A stretch of DNA of 64,000 nucleotides from Streptomyces sp. HNM0574 (GCF_012726235.1 NZ_JAASAH010000004.1:124001-188000), one strand, 5' to 3'; positions 16,072 to 25,109 are shown, numbered from the stretch's first letter. The notes: generated from the letters alone by a model not told the origin. Made by a program: numbers and translations.

Positions 16072-17763
16072 GTGCTGTTCGCCGTCCGGACAGCGACGGC
16101 GCTGCACCGGCTGCTCGACGTCCTCCCCGCGCTCTCCGGTGACGAGCGGCTCCGCCCCGTCTTCACCCTCGTCCCCGGCTCCGCCTTCGACGCGGGCGCG
16201 CTCGTCGCCATCGAGCGGGCCGGAGCCCGCAGCATCCCCTGGGACGAGGCCGTCGAGCAGCCCTTCGACCTGATCGTCGCCGCCAGCCCGAACGGCCGAC
16301 TGCACTGTCTCAAGGGCCCGTTGGCGCTGCTCCCGCACGGCGCCGGGTTCAACAAACGCGCGGCCGGGGGCGGCCCGGACGCGGCCACCGGGCTCAGCCG
16401 TGCCCAGGTGCTGCGCGCGGACCGGCCGCTCGCCGCGTTCCACGGCCTCGCCCACCCCGAGCAACTGGCCCGCCTCGCCACCGAGTCCGCGCAGGCCGCC
16501 GCACGCGCGGCCGTCGTCGGCGACCCGACCCTCGACCGGCTCCTCGAATCGGCCGCCGCCCGCGCCCGCCACCGCGCGGCCCTCGGCACCGGCACACGGC
16601 GCCTCGTCGTCCTCACCTCCACCTGGGGCGAGCAGTCGCTCCTGGCCCGGCACCCGCGGCTCCCCCACCACCTGGCCACGCACCTGCCCTACGACGCCTT
16701 CCAGGTGGCGCTCGTGCTGCACCCCAACGAGCACAACGCGCCCGACCCGTTCACCCTCCGCACCCGCCTCGGGCCCGCCCTCGACGCGGGCCTGATCCTG
16801 GCCGAGCCGTACGAGGAGTGGGGCGCGGTCCTGGTCGCCGCCGACTGTGTGATCAGCGACCACGGCTCGACCGCCCTGTACGCGGCGGCCCTCGACCGCC
16901 CGGTGCTCGCCGCCCACCACACCGGCCACGACAGCGAACTCCTGCCCGGCAGCCCCATGGCCGCACTCCTCGCGCACGCACCCCGCCTCCGCCTCGGCCC
17001 CGACGCACCGCCCTGCGCCGACCAGCTCACCCGCGCCCTCGCCGCCCACCGCCCGGGCGCCGTACGGGAGTTGGCGGCGCACGCGTTCGCCGAACGCGGC
17101 CGCGCGCTCGACCTGCTCCGGCACCGCCTCTACGGGCTCCTCGGCCTCACCCCGCCCCCGACACCGCCCGAGCCACGCCCCCTCCCGCTGCCCGCCCCCG
17201 GCCGGCCGCTCACCGCCTGCACGGTCGGCGTCACGACGGCACCGGACGGTGACCTGCACGTCGAGCGCCGCCCCGTCACCGGCCCGCCGGGCGGGCACCT
17301 CGCCGTCGAGGAGGGCCTCGCCGGGACGCGGCTCACCCAGTCCGCCGGGCTCCTCCTCCGGCGGGCCCGCGCCGGCACCACCGGCCGCACGGGCGGGCCG
17401 GAGACCGCACCGCCGGAGACCGCCGCCGAGTGGAGCGCCCGCGTCCTCGCCGCCTACCCGGCCTGCCGCACCGCGGGCGCCGTCCTCGCCCGCGACCACT
17501 GCGTCCTCCGCCTGCGCGACGCCCCGGCCGGGGACGCCCCGCACCCGACGGGCCTGCTCTCCGTCCGGATCACACCGCCGCATCCGACGCCGGAGGCCCC
17601 CGGCCGGTACCCCGACCCCGCCGCCGTCCTCAGCGCCGTCCACACCTGGCTGCTCCGGAACCCGCCCGGAACGGGCAGCCGCATCCGCTGCGTCGTCGCG
17701 GACGTCCCCGTCCTCGCCGAACTCGCCCCCGCCACCCGCCAGGAAGCCACGACGGAACTCTGA
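16072..17763 (+). CDS. Glycosyltransferase/CDP-glycerol transferase-like protein of unknown function
   Basis: The 563-residue product starts at GTG 16072, the first start after an in-frame stop at 15967, with GGGCGGGGA about 8 nt upstream. Features of a GT-B or TagF-like fold are visible: a Rossmann-like N-terminus (LFAVRTATALHRLLDVLPAL, then FDLIVAASPNG), and a second domain with VLTSTWGEQSLL, VVFH-type strands and the nucleotide-sugar-type segment DCVISDHGSTALYAAALDRPVLAAHH. The C-terminal third (from about residue 370) is Pro/Arg-rich with a separate small domain. Streptomyces homologues are usually listed as hypothetical. It is divergent from the small motif protein and convergent with the NLR gene, and its 5' region carries the 7-bp repeat array. 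Possible role in cell-surface polymer synthesis is only inference. Confidence 0.65.
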   Translation: MLFAVRTATALHRLLDVLPALSGDERLRPVFTLVPGSAFDAGALVAIERAGARSIPWDEAVEQPFDLIVAASPNGRLHCLKGPLALLPHGAGFNKRAAGGGPDAATGLSRAQVLRADRPLAAFHGLAHPEQLARLATESAQAAARAAVVGDPTLDRLLESAAARARHRAALGTGTRRLVVLTSTWGEQSLLARHPRLPHHLATHLPYDAFQVALVLHPNEHNAPDPFTLRTRLGPALDAGLILAEPYEEWGAVLVAADCVISDHGSTALYAAALDRPVLAAHHTGHDSELLPGSPMAALLAHAPRLRLGPDAPPCADQLTRALAAHRPGAVRELAAHAFAERGRALDLLRHRLYGLLGLTPPPTPPEPRPLPLPAPGRPLTACTVGVTTAPDGDLHVERRPVTGPPGGHLAVEEGLAGTRLTQSAGLLLRRARAGTTGRTGGPETAPPETAAEWSARVLAAYPACRTAGAVLARDHCVLRLRDAPAGDAPHPTGLLSVRITPPHPTPEAPGRYPDPAAVLSAVHTWLLRNPPGTGSRIRCVVADVPVLAELAPATRQEATTEL

Positions 17764-17788
17764 ACGCACCCGGCGAGGACGCCGGACG

Positions 17789-19951
17789 TCACTCCCCTTC
17801 GCCGGCCCGGCGGACGATTCCCGCACGCTCCTCGTACGCCCGCACCACCGCGCGGTGCCGCTCGGCCGTGGCGGTGTCGCCCGAGGACTCGGCCAGCCCC
17901 GCGAGCGCGCGGCGCACCTCGGCCTCCTCGAAGGAGGCGCCGCGCCGCAACGCGCTCTCCAGCGCCAGTTCGTACAGCCGCGCCGCGCGGTTGGCCGAAC
18001 CCTGGCGCTCCCGCACCCGGCCCAGCTCGAAGGCCGTCCGGGCGGTCATCCGGTCGCGGTCCTGCTCGGCCGCCATCGCGTGCGCCGTCTCCAACAGCCC
18101 GGCGGCCTCCTCCAGTTTGCCGAGCGCCGCCGTGGCCCGGCCCAGCAGATGCGTCTGGAGCAGGACGCCGTAGGGGTTGCCGATCTCCTCGTGGATCTCC
18201 CGCGAGGCGCGGAAGCTGTCCGCGGCGCGGGCCCACTTCTTCCGCGCGGCCCAGTAGTTACCGCTGAACTCCAGCGTGGAGGCACGGAGTTTACGCAGCT
18301 CGGGCCGGGGTTCCCCGGCTCCCTCCAGCAGCAGCGCGGAGGCGTGCAGCGCCGGTTCCAGGGTCTTGTCCGCGTCCTCCAGATCCCCCAGCTCCCACAG
18401 GACGCGGGCCAGCTGGCAGCGCATCCGCACCTGCGCGGGCAGATCGCCCGCGCGGCCGGCCGCCGCCAGCCCCGTCCCGAAGCTGTCGAAGGACTCGCCG
18501 AAGTGCCGGTGGTCGACGAACTGCAGCCACAGCGGCTCGCACAACGCCCAGGCGTCCTCGTCCTCCCCCGCCTCGTACGCCAGCCGGACGCAGCCGTGCA
18601 GCGCGTGCCGTTCCGCTTCCAGCCAGCGCCCGGCCTCACCGCCCCCGGCGAACTCCAGGTCCGGCGCGTACGGCAGGGGCGGTACGGGTTCCGCGAAGCG
18701 CATCCGCTTCTGCTGCTGGGCCCGGTCGGCCCGTTCGGCCTGCCGCCGGTACCAGCGCACCAGGCGGCGGGTGGCCTCGCCCGTCTCGGCCTCGCCGCCG
18801 TCCGGCAGCGCGCGGCGGCAGCGGCGGGCGTGGGAACGCAGCAGGTCCGGCATCCGCAGCAGATCGGCGCCGTCCGACGCGGCGTCCTCCAGCAGGCCCG
18901 CGTCCTCCAGCTCGTCCAGGGCGTCCGCCGCGCGGTCCTCGCCCGCGCCGAGCAGCGCGGCGGCCGCGGCGGGCGAGACGTGCGGGCCCGGCACGACGGG
19001 CAGCAGCCGGTAGAGCAGCGCGGCATCGGCACTCAGCTCGCGGTACGCCGTGTTCCACACCGCTTCCACCACGGGCAGCCCCTCCCGGTCCAGTTCGCTA
19101 CGGAGTTCGGCCAGCAGCCGCTCGAAACGGCGCCGTCTGTGCTGTCGCATCCGGCTGCCCGCGACGCGCAGGGCCTCCGGCAAACCCTCGCACAGCTCGG
19201 CCACTTCAGCGTAGGAATCGTCGTCAACACCCCGGCGCGCGTCCTTCACGATGCCGCGCAGCAGCTCCACCGCGTGCCGGGTGCTCAGCGGGCCGAGCGG
19301 CAGTTCCTCGTCGCACTCCAGCTCCGCCAGCCGCTGATGACTGATGACGAGGACGACGCTGCCGGCCGAGGCGGGCAGCAACGGGGTGATCTCGTCCGCG
19401 TACCGCACGTTGTCCAGCACCAGCACCAGCCGCTTCCCGGCCGTCAACTGCCGGAACTGGGACGCGCGTTCGGCCAGCCCGGGGCGGACCCACCCGGCCT
19501 CCACCCCCAGCGCCTCCAGCAGCCCGTGCAGCACCTCCCCGACGTCGACCGCGCCGTCCGTCTCCCGGCGCAGGGCGCCGAGATCCGCGTACAGCGAGCC
19601 GTCCGGGCACAGCGCGTGCGCCTCGTGCCCGAGCCGGACGCCGAGGGTGCTCTTCCCCATCCCGCCGACGCCGGTCAGCGCGACGACCAGCGGACGCACC
19701 GGCCCGCCGGCCTCCGCCACGGCACCGTCCGCCTGCTCGGCGCGGGCCGCCAACGCCCGCCGGACCCGCTCCCGTTCGGGCCCGCGGTTGACGAACAGCC
19801 CCGTCTCGGCGGGCAGCAGATGCCCCGCCGGCGGGTGCGCGCAGGCGCTCTGCACATAGGTGTTGTGGTGGAAGTTCTCGATGGTGCCCGCCTGCAGGAC
19901 GGTCTCCGCCCGGGCGTTCCCGCCCATGCTGTTGTGCGTCTCGTCGCCCAC
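17789..19951 (-). CDS. NB-ARC/TPR (NLR-like STAND) protein with N-terminal amyloid-type motif
   Basis: A 720-residue STAND NTPase. Residues 7-30 hold the same spaced motif as the neighbouring small protein (N7, G11, A13-R14, V18-L19-Q20, G22, I24). The NB-ARC core follows: Walker A GVGGMGKST (about residue 95), Walker B LVLVLDNV, a sensor region VVLVISHQR, GLPEAL and the winged-helix part with RMPDLLRSHA. The C-terminal half is TPR-like helical repeats (CQLARVLWELGDLEDADKTL, then LGRATAALGKLEEAAGLL). No enzymatic effector domain is fused, which fits receptors that signal through a separate effector. GTG 19951 is preceded by TAGAGT at 19958-19963, suggesting a leaderless transcript. Ligand unknown. 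Confidence 0.88.
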   Translation of the reverse strand: MGDETHNSMGGNARAETVLQAGTIENFHHNTYVQSACAHPPAGHLLPAETGLFVNRGPERERVRRALAARAEQADGAVAEAGGPVRPLVVALTGVGGMGKSTLGVRLGHEAHALCPDGSLYADLGALRRETDGAVDVGEVLHGLLEALGVEAGWVRPGLAERASQFRQLTAGKRLVLVLDNVRYADEITPLLPASAGSVVLVISHQRLAELECDEELPLGPLSTRHAVELLRGIVKDARRGVDDDSYAEVAELCEGLPEALRVAGSRMRQHRRRRFERLLAELRSELDREGLPVVEAVWNTAYRELSADAALLYRLLPVVPGPHVSPAAAAALLGAGEDRAADALDELEDAGLLEDAASDGADLLRMPDLLRSHARRCRRALPDGGEAETGEATRRLVRWYRRQAERADRAQQQKRMRFAEPVPPLPYAPDLEFAGGGEAGRWLEAERHALHGCVRLAYEAGEDEDAWALCEPLWLQFVDHRHFGESFDSFGTGLAAAGRAGDLPAQVRMRCQLARVLWELGDLEDADKTLEPALHASALLLEGAGEPRPELRKLRASTLEFSGNYWAARKKWARAADSFRASREIHEEIGNPYGVLLQTHLLGRATAALGKLEEAAGLLETAHAMAAEQDRDRMTARTAFELGRVRERQGSANRAARLYELALESALRRGASFEEAEVRRALAGLAESSGDTATAERHRAVVRAYEERAGIVRRAGEGE
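19862..19933 (-). other. RHIM/BASS-like motif coding segment (NLR side)
   Basis: This segment encodes residues 7-30 of the NB-ARC protein. N7, G11, A13, R14, Q20 and G22 are identical to N98, G102, A104, R105, Q111 and G113 of the small protein. Three positions are conservative: V18/L109, L19/V110 and I24/V115. The motif is N-terminal and precedes the ATPase, as expected for an NLR signalling adaptor. Confidence 0.6.
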
Positions 19952-20022
19952 ACACCAACTCTAGGCGCGCCCACCGACATTGAGCCACACACCCGGCCCC
20001 CGCCACCGGGTACACAGGTGCC

Positions 20023-20604
20023 ATGCACGACACCTCCCCGCTGCCCCTGCTGTTCCTGGACGTCGACGGCCCGCTCAACCCCTTCGCCGGCCCCCGCCTC
20101 GGCCGCCTCCGCCTCGGCCCGCGCGGCTACACCCGGTACCGCTTCCGCCCTCCGGGCCTGGTCGCGCGGCACGCCACGCTCCCGCCCGGACGCGTCCCCG
20201 AACTGCGCGTCCGGCTCCGCCCCGCGCACGGCCCCCAGCTGGCCGCGCTGCCCTTCACCCTCGTCTGGGCGACGGCCTGGGCGGAGGACGCGAACGCCTG
20301 CGTCGGCCCCGTCCTCGGCCTGCCCTCGCTGCCGGTCGTCGCCTGGCCCGAGCGGATCGAGCCCGAGATCGACGGGCTGCACTGGAAGACCCGGTCACTG
20401 GTCGCGCACGCCGCCGGCCGCCCCTTCGCCTGGGTGGACGACGGCATCACGCGCAGGGAACGCCGCTTCATCGCCGCCCACCACCCCGGCCCCGCGCTGC
20501 CGTACCACGTCGACCCGCGCCACGGCCTGCGCGACCACGACTTCGCCACCCTGGCCACCTGGGCCCGCACCCACACACCTCCGCCCCGGCCACCGCGCGG
20601 CTGA
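20023..20604 (+). CDS. HAD domain-containing hydrolase-like protein
   Basis: A 193-residue protein starting with the HAD nucleophile motif LLFLDVDGPLNPF (DVDG, residues 13-16). A WATAW segment (HAD motif II-like) and WVDDGI (acidic motif III/IV) follow. The family is common in Streptomyces, usually described only as HAD domain-containing. Phosphatase activity is possible, but the substrate cannot be told. It is divergent from the NB-ARC gene (71 bp between starts) and convergent with the TPR gene. Confidence 0.8.
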   Translation: MHDTSPLPLLFLDVDGPLNPFAGPRLGRLRLGPRGYTRYRFRPPGLVARHATLPPGRVPELRVRLRPAHGPQLAALPFTLVWATAWAEDANACVGPVLGLPSLPVVAWPERIEPEIDGLHWKTRSLVAHAAGRPFAWVDDGITRRERRFIAAHHPGPALPYHVDPRHGLRDHDFATLATWARTHTPPPRPPRG

Positions 20605-20631
20605 CGCGGCGACCGGGGCGGAAGGAGCGGC

Positions 20632-20997
20632 TCACTCCGTGTCGAACCCCGCGGCCTCGACGAAGTCGGGGCGCGGATCGAGCGCGGCGGCGAGCCGGAA
20701 GTGCCGCCGCGCCTCCTCGGGCCGGCTCGCGCGCTGGAGCGTACGGGCCAGCGCGAAGTGCGCGAACGCGTTGTCCGGCTCCCGCTCCAGCACCCAGCCG
20801 AACTCCTCCTCGGCCGGACGCAGTTGCGCGCCCAGGAAGTAGGCACGGGCGCGCAGCAGCCGCGCCGCGGTGTTCTCCGGGTGCTCGGCGATCACGCCGT
20901 CGAGGAGCTTCACCGCTCCCCTCGGGTCGCGTGCCTCCAGCAGATGCTCCGCCGCACGGAAGCTGATGACATGGGTCGCGGGTGTGGTCTCGGGCAC
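20632..20997 (-). CDS. Tetratricopeptide repeat protein
   Basis: A 121-residue protein of about three TPR units (RAAEHLLEARDPRGAVKLL, then RLLRARAYFLGAQLRPAEEE, then FALARTLQRASRPEEARRHF). It is a likely small scaffold. GTG start 20997 has GAGGAGG 8 nt upstream. In Streptomyces it commonly lies next to coaE, as here (247 bp downstream of it on the same strand). Specific partner unknown. Confidence 0.85.
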   Translation of the reverse strand: MPETTPATHVISFRAAEHLLEARDPRGAVKLLDGVIAEHPENTAARLLRARAYFLGAQLRPAEEEFGWVLEREPDNAFAHFALARTLQRASRPEEARRHFRLAAALDPRPDFVEAAGFDTE

Positions 20998-21027
20998 GGG
21001 TTCTGCCTCCTCACCGCGGTGCCGTGG

Positions 21028-21047
21028 GGCCCGGCTCGCGCCGGGCC
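21028..21047. terminator. GC-rich hairpin between coaE and the TPR gene
   Basis: A perfect 8-bp stem (21028-21035 with 21040-21047) with a TCGC tetraloop, 200 nt downstream of coaE and 30 nt before the TPR gene start. It could terminate or attenuate readthrough. The remaining intergenic sequence shows no gene. Confidence 0.35.
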
Positions 21048-21244
21048 GCAGGGCCGCCGGGCTCTGTTGCCGCTACGGCCTCGTTCGTCGCCGTGCGCGG
21101 CCCGGTCGCCGCGCACGGTACTGACATGAGTCCTGCCGTGGACGCCGCCATCGGCGCCACGGCCCGGACAACGCACCGCTCTCCCCCGCTATTCCCCGCC
21201 GCGCCCGCCCGCACCCGTCCCGCCTGCGGACGCCACGACGGCCG

Positions 21245-21850
21245 TCAGCCCTGCTCGGCCAGCCGCCCGCGCAGCAGCTCCCACAGCTTCCGGACCTGCG
21301 GCTCCAGCAGTTCCAGCGGCCCGTCGTTGTCGATCACGGTGTCGGCCAGGGCACGCCGCTCCTCGCGGGTCGCCTGCGCCGCCATCCGCGCGCGGGCCTC
21401 CGCCTCGTCCATGCCGCGCAGCCGCACGAGCCGGTCGAGCTGCGTCTCGGGGGTGGCGTCGACGACCACGACGTGGTCGTAGAGCGGGGCCAGACCGTTC
21501 TCCGCGAGCAGCGGCACGTCGTGCACCACGACGGCCCCCTCGCCCGCGGCCTCCTCCAGCTCGGCGGAGCGCGCGCCGACGAGCGGGTGCACGATCGCGT
21601 TCAGCGCGGCGAGCCGGTCGGTGTCGGCGAAGACGAGCGCCCCGAGCTTCGGCCGGTCGAGCGTGCCGTCCGGGGCGAGGATCTCCTCCCCGAACTCCGC
21701 GACCACGGCGGCCAGTCCGGGCGTCCCCGGGGCCACGACCTCACGCGCGATCCTGTCCGCGTCGACGATCACCGCGCCGTACGCCCCGAGCAGGCCGGAG
21801 ACCTCACTCTTGCCCGCGCCGATTCCACCCGTCAGTCCGACCTTCAACAT
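21245..21850 (-). CDS. coaE: Dephospho-CoA kinase
   Basis: Catalyses the last step of coenzyme A synthesis, phosphorylating the 3'-hydroxyl of dephospho-CoA. The 201-residue protein has the P-loop [11 protein letters not shown] at residues 6-16, the [11 protein letters not shown] substrate segment and the [10 protein letters not shown] and [20 protein letters not shown] lid region. The usual Streptomyces length is similar. ATG 21850 follows a TATAGC-type -10 sequence by 9 nt, and no ribosome binding site is seen, so a leaderless mRNA is possible. Confidence 0.97.
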   Translation of the reverse strand: MLKVGLTGGIGAGKSEVSGLLGAYGAVIVDADRIAREVVAPGTPGLAAVVAEFGEEILAPDGTLDRPKLGALVFADTDRLAALNAIVHPLVGARSAELEEAAGEGAVVVHDVPLLAENGLAPLYDHVVVVDATPETQLDRLVRLRGMDEAEARARMAAQATREERRALADTVIDNDGPLELLEPQVRKLWELLRGRLAEQG

Positions 21851-21939
21851 GCGGACACGCTATACGGTCACCCCCGGCCCCCAGGCCCCAGGTCACCCGC
21901 AGCGGGGAACTCCTGTACGCACGCGCCCGTACGGGCCCG

Positions 21940-22929
21940 TCAGCCGCCGAGACCCGGCGACGACCCGCCGGGCCCTTCCCCGCCCTCGCCCTCCCGCTCG
22001 GCGAGGAACCGCTCGAACACGGCCCCGAGCTCCTCCGCCGAGGGCAGCTCGGCCGACTCGGCGACGAGGCTGCCGCGGGTCTCCGCACCGGCCAGCGCGT
22101 CGTACTGCTGCTCCAGCCCGCGCACCACGGACGTCAGCTCCTCGTCGCCCTCGGCGAGTTGACGTTCGATCTCGTTCTGCGTCTTCAGCGCCTCACCGCG
22201 CAGCGCGTGCGCCACGTCCGGCAGCACCAGCCCCGTCGCCGAGGTGATGGCCTCCGTGACGACGAGCGCCGCGTCCGGATACGTCGAACGCGAGATGTAG
22301 TGCGGCACGTGCGCGACGACACCGAGCACATCGTGCCCCGACTCCGCGAGCCGCAGCTCGGTGAGCCCCGCCGCGCTGCCCGGCACCTGCGCCTCGTCGA
22401 ACATCACGCTGTGCCCGGGCACCAGATCCGTGCGGTTGCCGTGCGGGGTGAGCCCGACGGGACGGGTGTGCGGCACGCCCATGGGCATGCCGTGGAAGTT
22501 CACCGCGAGCCGCACCCCGACGCGTTCGACGATCTCCCGCACGGCGGTCACGAACCGCTCCCACTCGACGTCCGGTTCGGGCCCGGACAGCAGCAGGAAC
22601 GGCGCGTCCGTGGCGTCCCGCACCAGGCGGAGTTCGAGGCGGGGCTGCTCGTAGGCGACCCAGGCGTCCCGCCGGAAGGTCATCAGCGGGCGGCGCGCGC
22701 GGTAGTCGATGAGCCGGTCCACGTCGAACCTGGCGACGGTGACGTGCGGCTGGTGCTCCAGGATGCGGCCCACGATCTGCTCGCCGGTGTCCCCGGCGTC
22801 CATGAAGCCCTCGAGGTGGTACAGCATCACCAGCCCGGCACCGTCCGGGTCGTCGATCACCGCGTCCACGGCGTCGAGTCCGGCCCTGTCCCAGGTGTAC
22901 ATGCTCTGCGCGCTCTGTGGTTCCAGCAC
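21940..22929 (-). CDS. PAC2 family protein
   Basis: A 329-residue protein of the PAC2 family, named for a eukaryotic proteasome-assembly chaperone. Actinobacterial members occur in proteasome-bearing species but their role is not settled. Typical parts are the [18 protein letters not shown] start, [37 protein letters not shown] and [14 protein letters not shown]. The C-terminal 40 residues are Glu/Gly-rich and disordered. GTG 22929 is used; a later ATG at residue 10 is the alternative. Confidence 0.9.
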   Translation of the reverse strand: MLEPQSAQSMYTWDRAGLDAVDAVIDDPDGAGLVMLYHLEGFMDAGDTGEQIVGRILEHQPHVTVARFDVDRLIDYRARRPLMTFRRDAWVAYEQPRLELRLVRDATDAPFLLLSGPEPDVEWERFVTAVREIVERVGVRLAVNFHGMPMGVPHTRPVGLTPHGNRTDLVPGHSVMFDEAQVPGSAAGLTELRLAESGHDVLGVVAHVPHYISRSTYPDAALVVTEAITSATGLVLPDVAHALRGEALKTQNEIERQLAEGDEELTSVVRGLEQQYDALAGAETRGSLVAESAELPSAEELGAVFERFLAEREGEGGEGPGGSSPGLGG

Positions 22930-23036
22930 TGCTGCCGCCCCTCCTGATCGCTTACCCCGTGGTCAACACCCGCAGCGCCACGTGCATTCCGCACCGGCCC
23001 CGACGTGCTTCTCCGTACTTCCCCGGCCCGGGTACG

Positions 23037-23078
23037 ACGAAGGCCCCCGGAACCCTTACGGATTCCGGGGGCCTTCGT
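23037..23078. terminator. rpsA terminator hairpin (distal)
   Basis: A perfect 16-bp stem (23037-23052 with 23063-23078) and 10-nt loop about 75 bp past the rpsA stop. It is placed to end rpsA transcription before the PAC2 gene. Confidence 0.85.
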
Positions 23079-23114
23079 GATGTCGCCTGCCGTGGCGGAC
23101 TCATCCGCTCACGA

Positions 23115-23142
23115 CGGCCGCCGGACGATCACCCGGCGGCCG
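23115..23142. terminator. Second GC hairpin just after rpsA
   Basis: A perfect 10-bp stem (23115-23124 with 23133-23142) with an 8-nt loop only 13 bp past the rpsA stop. Together with the distal hairpin it forms a tandem terminator. Confidence 0.6.
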
Positions 23143-23154
23143 GGAGGCGGAGCG

Positions 23155-24681
23155 TCAGCTCTGGCCGCCCGCGAGCTTCTCGCGGAGGGCCGCCAGGGCC
23201 TCGTCCGAGGCGAGCGCACCGGCGTCATCGGCCGACTCCGAGGAGTACGAACCGCCGCCGCCGTTGCCACCCTGCTGGCCACCGCCCTGCTGCTGCTGAC
23301 CCTGGCCGCCGGTGGCGGCACCCTCGGCAGCGGCCTGCTCGTCGGCCTCGCGGGACTTGATGACCTGCGCCTGGTGCTGCTCGAAGCGGGCCTGCGCCTC
23401 GGCGTACTGGCGCTCCCACTCCTCGCGCTGCTTCTCGTACCCCTCCAGCCAGTCGTTGGCCTCGGGGTCGAAGCCCTCGGGGTAGATGTAGTTGCCCTGG
23501 TCGTCGTACGAGGCGGCCATGCCGTACAGCGTCGGGTCGAAGTCGACGGCCGTCGGGTCGGCACCGAAGGCCTCGTTGGCCTGCTTCAGCGAGAGGCTGA
23601 TGCGGCGACGCTCGAGGTCGATGTCGATGACCTTGACGAAGATCTCGTCGTTGACCTGGACGACCTGCTCCGGGATCTCCACGTGGCGCTCGGCCAGCTC
23701 GGAGATGTGGACCAGGCCCTCGATGCCCTCGTCGACGCGGACGAACGCACCGAACGGAACCAGCTTGGTGACCTTGCCGGGAACGACCTGGCCGATCTGG
23801 TGCGTCCGGGCGAACTGCTGCCACGGGTCTTCCTGGGTCGCCTTGAGCGACAGGGAGACGCGCTCGCGGTCCATGTCGACGTCCAGGACCTCGACCGTGA
23901 CCTCCTGGCCGACCTCGACGACCTCGGAGGGGTGGTCGATGTGCTTCCAGGACAGCTCGGAGACGTGCACGAGTCCGTCCACGCCACCCAGGTCCACGAA
24001 GGCACCGAAGTTGACGATGGAGGAGACGACGCCGGAGCGCACCTGGCCCTTCTGGAGGGTGGTGAGGAAGGTCTGACGGACCTCGCTCTGGGTCTGCTCC
24101 AGCCAGGCGCGGCGGGACAGAACCACGTTGTTGCGGTTCTTGTCGAGCTCGATGATCTTCGCCTCGAGCTCCTTGCCGACGTACGGCTGCAGGTCGCGGA
24201 CGCGGCGCATCTCGACGAGGGAGGCCGGCAGGAAGCCACGGAGGCCGATGTCGAGGATGAGACCACCCTTGACGACCTCGATGACGGTACCGGTGACGAT
24301 GCCGTCCTCTTCCTTGATCTTCTCGATGGTGCCCCAGGCACGCTCGTACTGGGCGCGCTTCTTCGAGAGGATCAGGCGGCCTTCCTTGTCCTCCTTCTGA
24401 AGGACGAGGGCCTCAATCTCGTCACCGACGGCGACGACCTCGTTGGGGTCGACGTCGTGCTTGATCGACAGCTCTCGGGAAGGGATGACACCTTCGGTCT
24501 TGTAACCGATGTCGAGCAGGACCTCGTCCCGGTCGACCTTCACGATGACGCCGTCGACGATGTCGCCGTCGTTGAAGTACTTGATCGTCTCGTCGATCGC
24601 GGCGAGGAAGGCTTCCTCGGAACCGATGTCGTTAACCGCAACCTGCGGAGTGGTGGCGGTGGTCTCGGTGCTGCTCGTCAT
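23155..24681 (-). CDS. rpsA: 30S ribosomal protein S1
   Basis: S1 binds mRNA on the 30S subunit. The 508-residue product starts MTSSTETTATTPQVAVND at ATG 24681, the N-terminus seen in other Streptomyces S1 proteins. Four S1/OB-fold repeats are visible, beginning near VDGVIVKVDRDEVLLDIGYK, VTGTVIEVVKGGLILDIGLR, RSGVVSSIVNFGAFVDLGG and VPGKVTKLVPFGAFVRVDEG. Streptomyces S1 has four repeats, against six in E. coli. The C-terminal tail is low complexity (Gln/Gly-rich around residues 460-480). GGAG lies about 11 nt upstream. Promoter and terminators are both visible, so it is probably monocistronic. Confidence 0.98.
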   Translation of the reverse strand: MTSSTETTATTPQVAVNDIGSEEAFLAAIDETIKYFNDGDIVDGVIVKVDRDEVLLDIGYKTEGVIPSRELSIKHDVDPNEVVAVGDEIEALVLQKEDKEGRLILSKKRAQYERAWGTIEKIKEEDGIVTGTVIEVVKGGLILDIGLRGFLPASLVEMRRVRDLQPYVGKELEAKIIELDKNRNNVVLSRRAWLEQTQSEVRQTFLTTLQKGQVRSGVVSSIVNFGAFVDLGGVDGLVHVSELSWKHIDHPSEVVEVGQEVTVEVLDVDMDRERVSLSLKATQEDPWQQFARTHQIGQVVPGKVTKLVPFGAFVRVDEGIEGLVHISELAERHVEIPEQVVQVNDEIFVKVIDIDLERRRISLSLKQANEAFGADPTAVDFDPTLYGMAASYDDQGNYIYPEGFDPEANDWLEGYEKQREEWERQYAEAQARFEQHQAQVIKSREADEQAAAEGAATGGQGQQQQGGGQQGGNGGGGSYSSESADDAGALASDEALAALREKLAGGQS

Positions 24682-25109
24682 GTGGTGAAAGGTCTCCGGT
24701 ACGGACATGAAGTCGTAGGTACTGCTGCGCCGAGAGCCCTTTTCGCACCACTGCAAGTCAGCCGGAGACGGCCCAGAAAGCCACAAACCCGAGGGGACAA
24801 ACAACAGTTGCGAGCGCGGCCTGCTCTGTCTGAAGCCCGCAAGCCCGCAGCGCAACTTGTAGCATACGGGGGCTGCTGGGCATGGTCAATGCACGAAAGA
24901 GCACACCTGGGATCGAACGTCCCATACCCGGCACAACCCGCTGCGTCACACACGCCGGGAGGCGGCACCGCGAGGGGTCGCGGAGCACAAAAGCCGAGGC
25001 CGAAGAGGGTACGGCAGCCCGCCGCCCGGAACGGCGCGCGGCCCCGGATTCCGTGACGGGCGGGCGTACGGCAGCGCACCGCCCCGACACGTCCGGCAGG
25101 TACACAGCA
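24682..25109. other. Intergenic region holding the rpsA promoter and leader
   Basis: These 428 bp between divergent rpsA and a methyltransferase gene contain the rpsA promoter and its roughly 170-nt leader. AT content is higher than elsewhere. No protein-coding frame with Streptomyces codon bias is visible, and I could not identify the methyltransferase promoter. Confidence 0.6.
24861..24889 (-). promoter_or_regulatory. rpsA promoter
   Basis: Minus strand: TTGACC (24889-24884), 17-bp spacer, TATGCT (24866-24861). This is a good vegetative (HrdB-type) promoter. The predicted start near 24854 gives a leader of about 170 nt before rpsA. Confidence 0.75.

Noticed and set aside
15966-16140. Start of the glycosyltransferase-like gene at ATG 15966
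   Set aside because: With ten repeats this ATG is out of frame and meets a stop soon after the repeats; it also overlaps the extended -10 element, so it would not be in the transcript. It is kept only as a phase-variation possibility.
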